Shown: positions 12,970-24,239 of the stretch, in pieces
Position numbering within the stretch: position 1 is the stretch's first letter
Layout of the letters: each line of letters opens with the position of its first letter
Origin: Ailanthus altissimus
Taxonomy: Eukaryota > Streptophyta > Magnoliopsida > Sapindales > Simaroubaceae
Assembly: GCA_946807835.1 (NCBI GenBank)
Contig: OX327700.1
Coordinates: 28,928,001-28,992,000, forward strand
DNA length: 64,000 nt
Reading direction: 5' to 3'
Notes under the pieces: model-generated
What the model was told of the DNA's origin: nothing
What the model saw: the letters and a program-made list of their open reading frames with translations, nothing else
Database searches by the model: none
Program-made: the position numbers and the translations under genes

Positions 12970-13660
12970 GTAATTTCATAATTGCATAAGAGCTTGACAG
13001 GCCGGCATCACTGTCGAGATTCCTCTTGATCATTCACCCAATAATGGATTATTATTATTGCATTTTCTTGAAATATGTTGCTTTGTTTCATTTCATTTCA
13101 TTTCATTTCGTTTTATTCTCATGTGTTAATATATATATATATATATATACATTTTATATATTCATGCATGCAATATTTTTATTAAATTTATATTACTTTT
13201 ATATGTCTCTGTAATTTCATAATTGCATAAGAGCTTGACAGGCCGGCATCACTGTCGAGATTCCTCTTGATCATTCACCCAATAATGGATTATTATTATT
13301 GCATTTTCTTGAAATATGTTGCTTTGTTTCATTTCATTTCGTTTTATTCTCATGTGTTAATATATATATATATATACATTTTATATATTCATGCATGCAA
13401 TATTTTTATTAAAGCTCTGTAATTTCATAATTGCATAAGAGCTTGACAGGCCGGCATCACTGTCGAGATTCCTCTTGATCATTCACCCAATAATGGATTA
13501 TTATTATTGCATTTTCTTGAAATATGTTGCTTTGTTTCATTTCATTTCATTTCATTTCGTTTTATTCTCATGTGTTAATATATATATATATATACATTTT
13601 ATATATTCATGCATGCAATATTTTTATTAAATTTATATTACTTTTATATGTCTCTGTAAT
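12970..13660. repeat. Three near-identical tandem repeats (208-241 bp)
   Basis: Copies start at 12970, 13211 and 13419, each opening with GTAATTTCATAATTGCATAA. Each contains a CACTGTCGAGATTCC block, an ATTTC pentanucleotide run and a TA run. The copies differ mainly in microsatellite length; copy 2 lacks about 20 bases at its end. A fourth copy starts (GTAAT at 13656) and breaks off. The near identity points to recent unequal exchange or slippage. Confidence 0.92.
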
Positions 13661-14215
13661 CGTGTATGAGTATTATTATTTCGCTACTTGATCCAGCAAA
13701 TCGACAAACGAAATCAAATGTATAAATAATTGTTGACATATATATTTACGGAAACTACTGTTCATCGCCGGCCAAAGATGAGGACGTATATGACTCATTA
13801 ATCGTTTGAAAAAGTAAAATGTGGTAGAAATAATTAACAAACGAAAAATATTAGGTTTTACTTTTTATTTTTATCTTAAAATATTAAATAAGTCTTTAAA
13901 TTCTTAAAAATATTCAATCACGTCTTTTAAAAGACAGAAATAATTACTTTTTAAAGATGAAAATGATACCCAAAAAAATATAATTAAGTATTTTTAAAAG
14001 AGTTTTAAGAACTTAATTAATATTTTAAAATAAAAACTGAGACGAAATTGACAAATTTTTTTATTAAAAAAATTGCTTGTTGACTATTTATACTAGGGTA
14101 TGGAAAATTAAATCATGTTATTTATTTAATTATTTACATGTACATACTTTGGCATAATTTTTTGTGGATAGAGTTATAATCCTAATATGTTTGTATTATA
14201 CAGTAAAATCAAAAT
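13661..14215. other. Gene-free AT-rich spacer
   Basis: No gene or element is recognised. The right end approaches the probable 3' terminus of the minus-strand LINE. A direct repeat or A-tail fixing that terminus was not found. Confidence 0.4.
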
Positions 14216-14635
14216 TTTGTTTTACAAATTCGATAAAGCGAGAAATTTATTAATAAACTTAAGGTGAAAATATAGTTACAATCAAATATGATCATTGAGC
14301 GACTCATCCCTAAAAAAAAATACCTAAAAGAGAGTAAGAAAATAAACAAAAAATATAAACTCTTGAAATAAATATAAACTAATGAGACTTGTAATTAAGC
14401 AATCCATTTGTATCTCTAAAGAGCGTGAGAAGTATATCAAAAAGAGGCCTTAACTATCAGATAAAATCGTCCAACTGGAGTTCACGGTTGTTAATTTATC
14501 CGTAACTACATTATTCTCTCAGAATGAATGATTAAATCTAAATTGAATATGATCAGTATAATTCTTACAGTGTTGTCGTCGGTTGTGAAGTTTTTAGGGA
14601 GGACATAATGTGGGATTAGAAAGAAAATGAAAGAT

Positions 14636-15647
14636 TGTTGTGGATATCAAGCCATACACTTCAGTTTGACACCTCTATGGCATCAATTAAGCCATAGTCT
14701 TGATACCCTTTTTATTTTATGCGCAACGAAAAATCATAACTCACACCATAAGTAAGAACATAGAAGATCAACACACCAATAAAGATAAAGAAAAAAACCT
14801 AATTAACAAGATACAAGATATACGTTGTTCGTCCCAAAATTACTTATGTCCACGGAGGATTTATGATCCAGCTTTTTGTTATTGATATAGATCACTAAGT
14901 ATTTTTTTACATCATCAATAATTCCACAAGATCCCTTAGTATCTCCTATAGAGACCTCTAAGTATCTATCATTGATCACCATAACTCCCTAAGACCTTTT
15001 AGTATCTTCTTATAAGAGATTTTTACAATGAATACAAGAATAGCCCGAGTATCTAAGCCAAAAGAATCTATGGTGTTTTTTTTGTTCACTTAAGAGCTAA
15101 AAGAAAACACTCCCCAAAGGTTACACCCTAGTGCATCATACACTTAGTGCCTACCTAACTCATCTAGTCTCTCTTATGGTTACATCTTGAAACCTTAGAT
15201 GCTTGTCTTTCTTTTGTATTTAGAAGGGTTTATATAGTAAATAAAACACCCTTAAAAACCCTAAACCTAGTTGGAATAAGAATCCTTACTTATAGGAGTC
15301 CTAATCTCATTTAAAGAAGTCAATTGAGCCAAAACAGAAAATATCCTAAAGTTGCCATATGAATAGTAACCTAATGAACAATACCCATGCGAGAACAGTA
15401 ACCTATAAATAGTACCACCGTAAACAGTACCATATGAACAGTACTGTCGTGAATAGCCCCCCCCCCCGGCGCACGCAACAGTACTGGTTGTGAATAATGT
15501 GCCGCATGAACAGTACTCATTCTTTTTGCTTTATGTTTTACTCATCTCTTGTATACCAAATGCGTACTTGACTTTATAATGACTCTCCTCTTAGTATTCA
15601 TCTTAATTCTTGCCCATACAAGATTGTTGAATCACTAATTTCCAACA
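14636..15647 (-). mobile_element. Solo LTR with TSD, inserted in the LINE
   Basis: A 1,012-bp unit begins TGTTG and ends CCAACA, and is flanked by a perfect 5-bp duplication AAGAT at 14631-14635 and 15648-15652. There is no second LTR or internal region. It is probably oriented minus, because a TATATAAA word reads on that strand near 15230. It contains repeated GAACAGTAC words (15395-15520) and a 12-C run near 15457. It sits in the RNase H-like part of the older LINE, whose sequence resumes on both sides. Solo LTRs arise by recombination between the two LTRs of a full element. Confidence 0.85.
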
Positions 15648-15652
15648 AAGAT

Positions 15653-18600
15653 CAAGATGGAATCAAATTCTAAAATTATCTTATGCCATCCACGAGCTAT
15701 AAAAATCTCTAAAACTAAAATAACTCTCATAATTTCTATAAAATAGGTTGTCTCAATCTCTAGATGGTTAGAGAAACTTCTTAAAAAATAGTTTGTGTCA
15801 TTTCTAAAAATTTCACCAAAAGAAGTCATACATGAGTTACCTTTTGAAAATTCATCTATATTAATCTTGATCCAATTATAAGGAGGAAGATTCTAGAATA
15901 GAACCATAATTTTTGGTGCACGTCTAAAATTAGAAGCTATTCCCAGCTTGTGTAAAATGGAGTTATCCTCCCCATAAGAGACAAAACCTAGACAGAGTGA
16001 GGCAAAGTAATAAATATGTGTAAAATAATTCACCTTGAAGCTATTTAAATTAAAACTCCGATTAATAAATCTAAGTCAATTTCTGCATCATCATATCTGA
16101 TACAACATGTAAACAGTTGATAATCTCCAAATATTTGATAGTTAAGGGCGAATTGTTTTGGATAAAATTGCCTTCCATAATTCCATAACAAATAAAACCT
16201 ATAAAAGATGTTGACTAAATAGATACACAAACCAATTTTAATGCTCTTTAGCTAAAGGGCAAGAGGCAAATAAATGGTCAACAGATTCAGTATCTCCTAC
16301 ACAAAAAGAACAAACTAGAATAATGCAAATACCATGTGACCATAATACTTCATCAGTAGGAAGAAGATTCTAAAAAAGATGCTACATGAAAACAGAAATC
16401 TTAAGAGGAAAAAAGCCCTGCTAAACACATAACAAAGCCGAGTCAACAACATCACTGCTTTTAATGAATTTATAACTCTATTTTAAAGTTAGAATTCCAT
16501 CTCTAGCAGAAGTCCAAATAAATTTATCAACTTTACCATTAACTAGCAAAATGATATCGTTGACTTTATCCTTTAAATGTGAAAAAATAGTATAAAAAGA
16601 TTCTAAAATCTTCCAATGACTATCTTTTATAACATTTTTCACCATACATTCTAAACCTAAATCATCGATAGGAAGAATGAGTTTGTTTAGCCATCTATCA
16701 TGCCAAAACTTAATCACAGTCTCATCACCAATAATTCATTTTGTCCCTTTATAAAAATAAGAAAGAACATATTTAAAGTCATTCCAAAGAGAAGAATTAA
16801 GATACATCTTTCTTACATCCCGAAAGTTATACCATTTATTTATGAAGTCTGAGCAAAAAGTATCCACCTAGTGGATATCCCAAAGAGATTTAAGAAGGCA
16901 AGCTTTATTAAATTAATCAAATCTATGAAGACCTACTCCACCTGCTTCTTTTGATATGCTAAGTTTATTCTAAGAAATCAAAGTCATTTTACGAGAGCAA
17001 TGATCTCCCGAGATTATAAAATTGTAAGATCAACTATTTAACCTCTTAAGAAGAGAACTAGGCTAAAGATATACCTTAAAACTATGAAGAAGCGTAGTTT
17101 GAAATACTGTGTGAACTAACTCGTTTCTACTAGCCATTGAGAGAATTTTACCCTTCCAACCATTAAGACGTACACATGTTTTATCTGCCAAAGTTTGTAA
17201 GTGTTGACTACATAGATAACCCTTGAAAAATAGGAACTTTCAAATAAATAAAAAGAAAGTTGCCAAGAGAGAACCCCAACTAAGCTGAAATATCTTGATG
17301 GCGATGAGCAACATATTTATTAATGAAATATTGGCATTTCTCCTTATTAATTATTTGTCCCAAATCCATATTATATTGTTTAAGAAAGTCTATAAGGGAA
17401 CTAAGCGACCTGCTCTCACTCTTAGAAAAAATGAATACATCATCCGTATATAAAATATGAGAAGAAGCTAGACACCCTATTGGAACTGATATGATTGTCA
17501 TATCCTTAGTATTCACCAAACTCTAAATGCCACGAGAAAGAGCATCCTCATCCAGGAAAAAAAGTAGAGGGGATAAGGGATCTCCTTGGCGAACCACTCT
17601 ACCACAACTGAAAAAATCTTTTGAAGAGCCATTAACCATAATAGATAAGTGAGCAGATCTAAGGATGATGGAAATCCAATTAATAAATTTTTTATTTAAA
17701 CCAAAGCAATTAAGAACCTGCAGAAGAAAATCCCTACTAATTGTATCAAAGGCTTTAGAAATATCCAAGTTCATACCAATATTGCCACCAATCACTTTTC
17801 TGTCTAGTAAATTAAAGCTTTCTAACACCATTAAGATACAATCATGAATTTTTCTACCACAAATGAATGCCATCTAATTTTGCTTGACTAGATTAGATAT
17901 AAGAACTTCCAATCTATCAACAATAATTTTGGTAATAATCTTAAGAAGGAAATATGCTAAAGCTATCGGCCGAAATTGGTTAATAGTGATTGCATCAACT
18001 ATCTTAGGAATTAACACAATAAAGATAGAATTTAAATTAGGGAACAAAAAGTTCTTGTTGAAAAATTATTGGATACCAAGCATAACATCTCTTTTAATTA
18101 TCTCCCAACAATGCTGAAAGAACATACCAGGCAAACCATCTAGCTCTAAAGCATTAGACGGGTCCAACGTAAAGGTAGTCATTCGTATCTCTTCCTCGAA
18201 AATGATACTAGACAAAATCTCATTTCTAAATCTGAAATAAGCTATAGAAATTGGTTGCAAACCTGAGAAAAATAAATTGCATCAAATGCTACATCTGCAT
18301 AGAGCTTCTGATAATAATCAATAATGTGGTCAATGACATCTTGCATGTTATCATTCCAAGCACTATTAGTATTAAGCCCTTTGATGTAAGATTTAGCTGC
18401 TCGAGTTCTTACATAGCAATAAAAAAAATTTGTGCATTTATCTCTCTCCTTTAGCCATTTGATTCTAGAACGATCTTGCCAAAACTCAGTTTGCATTCGT
18501 GAAGTATGAAGGACCTCTAACTTTGCTGCTGCCGTAGCTTCAAGTAAATCATCAAAGGCTCCATTTATACCAATGTCACCTTGGATTGAAGTAAGATTTT

Positions 18601-19640
18601 CTCGAGCTTTCTTTAAGCAATCATGGACGTTTCCAAATACTTCTCAATTCCATCTACACAAGTGCCTTTTGAGGACACACAGTTTTTCTATAACCATAAA
18701 CATTTGACATCCATGACAAGGGATTGAATGCTAGATATTAGCAACCATATCCTTAAATCCTGAATGTAAAGTCCACAGATTGGAATAGAAAAGGCCGAGG
18801 ACCTGTACTATCAGAAAACCCAAAAGAAATGACCAATAAAGAGTGATAAGAGACTGTACGGGGAAGCACAACACATAAAGTGCAATTTCAAGTATCCCGC
18901 CAGGCCAGATTATAAAGTGCCCTATCCAATCCTCTCGATGTAACCACCAGCAACCGTGGTTCTTGCCTAAGTAAAAAATAAACCTAAAAATAGAATCTCC
19001 ATAAGTTCACAAGAATCAATAAAATTCTTAAAGTCTGAGCATAAAAGAAGTCCTGGAAAACCCCATCCCTTTTGACAGTAAGCCTAACCAAGATCAGCCC
19101 AAAGCTCTCGGCGTTGAACATATTGAGTGGTTGCATAAATAAAAGACAAGTGACAGGGGTATGAGTTAATAATTATCCTGATAGTAAGATATTGAGAAGT
19201 AGTAGCAATAACATCCACCCCGCTACAATATTTCTTTTGAAAACCCACAACTTAAGAAGAGTATTTCTTGTATAGCCTACCAAAGAAAGATGTAAAGATA
19301 CCCAATAAGAGTTAGGAATTAATTCAAAAGTAGTCATAGGTTTACTAATAGTCACAAATAAAAGTTTGTAGAGGTAACACAAGTTGGCTAATTTATTATA
19401 AGATTGGGAGTTAGCCACCTCTCCTAATGTTTTAATAGATAATCTTCATCATTTCGCAATAGAGTCTAAATTCTATAATATATATTACTTCAATGTCCTT
19501 TTTCTTTGCCCGTAATATATTTTTGTGAGACATGACTATTGCAAAGCCATATTCTATTAACGACTTATTTAAGATGCTCACCACTTTTTGAAGATCTTTA
19601 TCAATGGTACTCATCTCATCTTTATCTTTCAAAACTATTA
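15653..19640 (-). pseudogene. LINE ORF2 remnant (endonuclease-RT-zinc finger-RNase H)
   Basis: Fragments in successive frames show the full ORF2 order on the minus strand. Endonuclease C-terminal blocks (a YHSLLVISFG segment) lie near 18850-18900. Reverse transcriptase palm motifs LDISKAFDT and RQGDPLSPLLF lie within 17523-17873 and the catalytic YTDDV within 17280-17519. An RVT zinc-finger-like segment lies at 16478-16717, and an RNase H-like strand with HKIILEFDS at 15635-15829. The normal F/YADD is YTDD here. Stops separate nearly every block. Confidence 0.82.
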
Positions 19641-19649
19641 ACCCAGCCT

Positions 19650-20894
19650 CACTGTCTTAACATCTCTTCAATTTTTGAACTTCCATCATCTATGGATCCT
19701 CTGTAGCACCATATAAATTATCATTATTAGCAACTTCTAAACCTTTGCTCTCAATTTGATTGTCTTTTATTGTATCTTCTTTAGAATTATCTTGTGAAAC
19801 TCTATCACTATCCTCACACTTGTGATCCTCAATTCGTTTTACCATTTCAGGTTCAAGATCTTAATGTAGTTGAACTGTCTTGTCTCCATTATTAGCCCCA
19901 ATAGTGTCAAAAATAATTAAGCTCTTTGTTGCATGATCAGTCTCTGTACTTAGGGATGAAAGAGAAGAAACCTCAACTTATTTTGCATCATTCGATGAAA
20001 CAATTAGTTCATTTTTAGTTTTCGTGTGAAGCAATTTTTTCTCCCAACTCTGTACAACTGGATGACTCTAAGTAGAATTTTGGTGTCGATATTTGGAGAT
20101 GTCATGTTCACTCTTACCACAACCAGAGCATTTTGGTGGCAAGTTTTTATAATGAACCTTTATTTGAAAATCAAAGCCTTATTGCTCATCTGTTAAGAAT
20201 TGCGACAAAGGCCTAGAAACATCAACCTCAACTAACATCCTAGCATAGAATTCATAGACTCATTCTCTAGTAGCTCTATTCAATTGTAACGGCATACCAA
20301 TACCCATCGCAATACCCATTATGATCTTCGGGCTTTAATATTCTCAACTAAGACCATAAATTTGAATTCATACATGAGAGTTTCTATGAATTTTAGTATT
20401 GTATGGATCGAAATCTAGCTGCCACTGATAAAGATGAAAAGATCCTGAATTTAACGTACAAGTATCACCACTCCAAACACGTTGCATGTCAAAAATATCT
20501 TTAAAAATGAGTACATAAAAATCTTTTGGTAGTGGAAAGAGATTCTGTTTGTGTGTAGGATTCCATTATTTTTGAAGTCCTAATTTCAGATCTTCTGCCT
20601 TAATAGGTTGTGAACTCTTTTTAAAAATCAATCAACCTATTAGATTGGATTTACTTTGGTTAATATGATTTCTGTATTCTTCTTCATCTATTTTTATGAA
20701 CACTTGATCACCTTTAATACAAGGAGTGGAAGTTGTGAGGGAAGCATGAAAATTTTTAGAGTATTAGATAAGATTGAAGCAAATAATCTTTTAGCAAAAA
20801 CCACATGCTTCTCATTAAGAATTTCAGGTTGCTTCTTTTTGTATCTAGCAATCAAATTTGTCATTTCCTCCAAAAAGGCGGCCATGACAACCAA
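19650..20894 (-). pseudogene. LINE ORF1 remnant (DUF4283 plus zinc knuckle)
   Basis: The first block (20694-20894) reads as the start of a plant LINE ORF1 (AAFLEEMTNLIARYKK). Near 20110-20150 the minus strand encodes CSGCGKSEHDISKY, a CCHC-type knuckle whose last cysteine is replaced by tyrosine. The middle is broken by stops. In intact elements this protein binds the element RNA. Confidence 0.65.
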
Positions 20895-21075
20895 CCTTAG
20901 AGAAGATAGTTGAAGAAGATAGCCACACTTGTGTTGCTAGAACTTAATGGAAAGTACTGTAGTGGTCAGGAAATATTGTAGCAAGTTACTATAGCTGCCA
21001 AAAATCATTGTAGTTGACGAAAAACAGTGAGAACAACAACAACTCCAGCATAATCTCAAGATAAACCGGGCAACA

Positions 21076-21549
21076 ATAGTATTGATTTTTTTATCAAAGG
21101 AAAATATGTAAAAAAAATAAACTTTGTGTTACCCTATTTATATAGCACACGTAGGGAAGTTATAAATAATTTACTGGTAGATCATTGTTAAGAATCCGCA
21201 ACCAAATTTATGTTGACGATCGAAGAGTGGATCACAGGCATCAGCAGCTATAATGGTGGATCGATGGACAAGATTGTTGGAGTTTAGAACCACCTAAATC
21301 AACGGCAAATAGAGCTATAATCTACTGAAACACTAATAAAAAAAGATAAAAAGAACAAAGGCATAAAAGTAGAGAAGAAAGTCTGCATTCAAAGATGAAA
21401 GGAAATCGAGAAATTAGAAATTTGCAATTTGCAATCTCGAGTTACTATAGTAGAGTTGAGAGAAAAAATATGTTATATGTATTAAATTTTCTATAATCCA
21501 AAGTTAAAAACCAGGGATGGCTACTAATATTATCTTAAGACTAATGGAT
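21076..21549. other. Gene-free stretch between LINE and LTR-like pair
   Basis: Probably includes the LINE 5' untranslated region near its left edge. Otherwise no gene or element signal is recognised. Confidence 0.35.
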
Positions 21550-21908
21550 GTATTGATAAAAAAAATTAAGAGATTTAGTTTAATTTAAATTTATTTATTT
21601 TAAGAATTATTCGTTTGGCTTTTCAATTTATTAGATTTATTTTTCTTTTTAAATTTATTCTTTTTGCTATTTTGGTTTATTCCTATCAGGTTTATTCTTA
21701 TTATTTTGGGTTTATTCCTATTAGGTTTATTCCTATTATATAAAGTGGCCTACATATATCAAATAATTATACATTATTGATTATATATTTTGTTACCCAT
21801 TAAAAGCGATCAAATAATATTTATTTGTGATTGAAATTTTATGGCATCTCATATAGTATAGGTTTTAATATGTAGAGACCTTGTTATTTTATTTTAATTT
21901 TACCATAG

Positions 21909-22161
21909 AATAAAATAAAAAATACTATAAATAATAGATTGGGGTTTTCAATCTAAACCCTAGCGTATAATTTCATTCGCATCCCATTAATAAGTGAATG
22001 CAATTTTCTATCAAAAGGAAATGTTTAAACATAAAAGGCTGTCAACTCTAATTATTTACGTCTCTATGAATTCAGATATGTTTCTGATTAAATTTTCTTG
22101 ATGATTTAACATAAGTTCTTAATTATGATGATTCTTTCACCAATTAAATATTTTTACAACA
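21909..22161 (+). repeat. Left copy of LTR-like direct repeat
   Basis: Matches 23818-24070 at roughly three quarters of positions by eye. It ends TTTTTACAACA, two bases before a tRNA-Met-like primer site. Confidence 0.6.
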
Positions 22162-22163
22162 AG

Positions 22164-22176
22164 TGGCATCAAAACC
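22164..22176 (+). other. Primer-binding-site-like sequence
   Basis: TGGCATCAAAACC resembles the TGGTATCAGAGCC primer site seen in other elements of this window, with a few substitutions. Its position just after an LTR-like end is the main support. Confidence 0.45.
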
Positions 22177-22407
22177 ATTTCTGGTTGAATCATTGAGAGA
22201 TAAATTTTGAAAACTATATTTTTTTTATTTGACTACAATTTGAAAATCTGTTTGCATGTGATATTACTTGTAACATGAGTACAGTATTATGAATTTATAA
22301 TACATAATGAATTTATAATACGGTGGCTAAAAAAAAGGCTATATACTGCACACAAAAATGGATGCGAATAATGAATGCCTATGTGAAATTTAATTTTTTT
22401 TATATTA

Positions 22408-22582
22408 GAATGATGTTATATTTTTTAAATTATATTTTAAATTTTAAATTTTAAACGAAGTGTTAAATTATTATTGAGTGGAGAAATAACAAAATAAATA
22501 ATTTTAAAAATTATAAAATTTAATCATCTAATAATTAGTTAGCATATTATTTAAAATTCAAAATTTGAGATTAAAGTATTAT
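22408..22582. mobile_element. Foldback (MITE-like) element, copy 1
   Basis: An AT-rich imperfect inverted repeat. The left arm has ATTATATTTTAAATTTTAAA then GTGTTAAATTATTATTGAGTGG; the right arm mirrors it with TAATAATTAGTTAGCATATTATTTAAAATTC. It resembles 26685-26858 and 34785-34963 in arrangement and in the GAGTGG(A/T)GAAATA core. No coding capacity. Confidence 0.5.
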
Positions 22583-23159
22583 CATTTATATTATGGACCT
22601 CCAATTTTCCATAGCCCCAGATAGTTCAATAGCAGAAAAAGAATCGAGGATAGCACTGAAACCACTAACCATTAAATGCAATTAATGCATTATTTTTTAG
22701 CTGAATTATGGTTTCCATTCAGGTTCTCCATGCGGCATGAAAAGATATTAAAAAAAATACTTAGCCCATTTTTTAGAATGCATCGAATGAATTGTTATAT
22801 AAATATATATATATTTAATATTGCATGGAAATTGACTTATTTACTTAATCTGCATTGATTGAAGGGAAATTATATTCATATGCCGAAGTGATTGTATGTA
22901 TATTTTATATGTCTGCATTGCATACAATATAAATATGCATTATTATTATTATTCAATGAATTAAATGCACGTGGAATTCAATTCGAAAATCTTTTTTTTA
23001 TAATTAAATTGAATGTAATTTTTTAAAAAAAATTTATTACGTATTTAATTTTAAAATATTTTAACAGTCACGTGAAGATAAAGACGTATAAAACATGAAG
23101 GAGGAAGTGAAATAGAATTTGGAGATGCGAAAAGAGGCTAGAAAGGCAAGGACTGGAAG

Positions 23160-23280
23160 TCCAGGCCATAACACCATGGCGCTGGAAACCCATGAGCACA
23201 ACGTCGCGGCATTGGGTTGATTTTGCGCCAATTCCGCAGCACTGGCTACCCAAAGCCGTGGCACCAGATGCAGAGAAGTT
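23160..23280. repeat. GC-rich LTR module (copy 1 of 3)
   Basis: A short GC-rich island built of degenerate GGCGCTGG/GCGGCATTGG/GCAGCACTGG units in otherwise AT-rich DNA. Related islands lie inside the LTRs at 52176-52300 and 61075-61225. It immediately precedes the LTR-like segment at about 23285. Confidence 0.5.
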
Positions 23281-23817
23281 TATTTTGGTTTAAATTTTTT
23301 GAGTTTTAAGATGTTTTGGACTTTCAAAATAAGTGGACTCTTATTCCAATTAGGATTAAGGTTAATGGTTACGAAATAACACATATATAAAACCCTTGTA
23401 AACTCTTTAGTTTAAAATCAAGCATTAAGAGAGACTCTAAAGAGGGACAACTTAGGTAGACACTAAGTACTTGTGCACTAGAGTGCAACCATTATTTCAG
23501 TGTTCATTATTCGTTAAGAGTAAGGGTATACTAAATATTATATCTTTTTTAGGGTTCTTTATTGTGTTTTTTGTAAATTCTCTAAGAAGTTAATAAGAGA
23601 GGTTAAGATTCTTAGATCCACCGTGAACGTAAATAATTAGTCGAATCATGTAAGTAATTGTGTTGTGCTAATGATTATCTGATTTATATTCTTATTATTT
23701 TATTTGATATTTTAGTTATTTCGCTGTGTAAAGAGGTTAGGGTTAAAGGTTGAACTTGATTAAGTTCTTTGCTTAAACTTAATCTCACGGGGAGAAGAGC
23801 GATTCCTCCAACCCTGT

Positions 23818-24070
23818 CAAAATAAAATAAAATACTATAAATAATAGGTTGAAGTCCTCAGTTTAAATTTTAACATATTATTTCATTCGTATTCCATCAG
23901 TGAGTGAACACAACTTTATCTCAAATAAAAGATTTAAACGTAAAAGGTTATCAACTTCAATTCTCCACGTATTAATGGATTTAAGTTCACTTTCAATTAA
24001 ATTTTCTTGATGAGTTAGTATGAACTTTTGGTTATGGTAATTATTTCACCAATTAAAATTTTTTGCAACA
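23818..24070 (+). repeat. Right copy of LTR-like direct repeat
   Basis: Counterpart of 21909-22161, ending TTTTGCAACA. The next bases show no primer site, as expected at the outer edge of a 3' LTR. Confidence 0.6.
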
Positions 24071-24171
24071 TATTTCTCTTTTAAGCTTACCATTTTTTTA
24101 TTTTAATTTATTGTAAACTTAATAAATACTCAAGAATTCATTAATATAATATTTTTTTCTTTTTCTTTTCT

Positions 24172-24211
24172 CTAAATTTCTAATTTATATATATATAAAT
24201 TAGAAATTTAG
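24172..24211. repeat. Perfect 40-bp palindrome
   Basis: CTAAATTTCTAATTTATATA is followed directly by its exact reverse complement. A second overlapping palindrome (AAATTTAG, TA run, CTAAATTT) follows at about 24204-24233. Such sequence can extrude as a cruciform. Confidence 0.9.
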
Positions 24212-24239
24212 TATATATATATATACTAAATTTTGGGTT

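Larger units (their letters stand above)
14216..21075 (-). mobile_element. Old L1-type LINE retrotransposon, minus strand, nested-disrupted
   Basis: Read on the minus strand, the segment carries an ORF1 with a DUF4283-like start and a zinc knuckle (about 20894-19650), then ORF2 remnants with endonuclease, reverse transcriptase (LDISKAFDT, RQGDPLSPLLF, YTDDV), an RVT zinc-finger region and an RNase H-like end. The RNase H part is split by a 1-kb solo LTR (14636-15647). Stops are frequent and both ORFs are dead. Outer boundaries are approximate because no target duplication was found. Confidence 0.8.
21550..24070 (+). mobile_element. Degraded LTR-type element (paired LTR-like ends)
   Basis: Two segments of about 253 bp, 21909-22161 and 23818-24070, are diverged direct repeats sharing AATACTATAAATAATAG, a TTTCATTCG(C/T)AT block, AAATTTTCTTGATGA and ends ACAACA/GCAACA. 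A primer-site-like TGGCATCAAAACC follows the first copy at 22164. This arrangement matches LTR 3' ends, so I infer a 5' LTR about 21550-22161 and a 3' LTR about 23285-24070. The 5' parts of the two differ strongly. The interior has no coding sequence and contains a foldback element, so the element is non-autonomous or deleted. Confidence 0.5.

Noticed and set aside
12970..13660. CRISPR-like array
   Set aside because: Units are over 200 bp, directly adjacent without unique spacers, and contain microsatellites in a plant nuclear context. This is a tandem repeat.
23061..23264. Minus-strand frames MPRLWVASAAELAQ and overlapping MGSQCCGIGAKS
   Set aside because: They translate the GC-rich LTR module in two frames, with no domain support.
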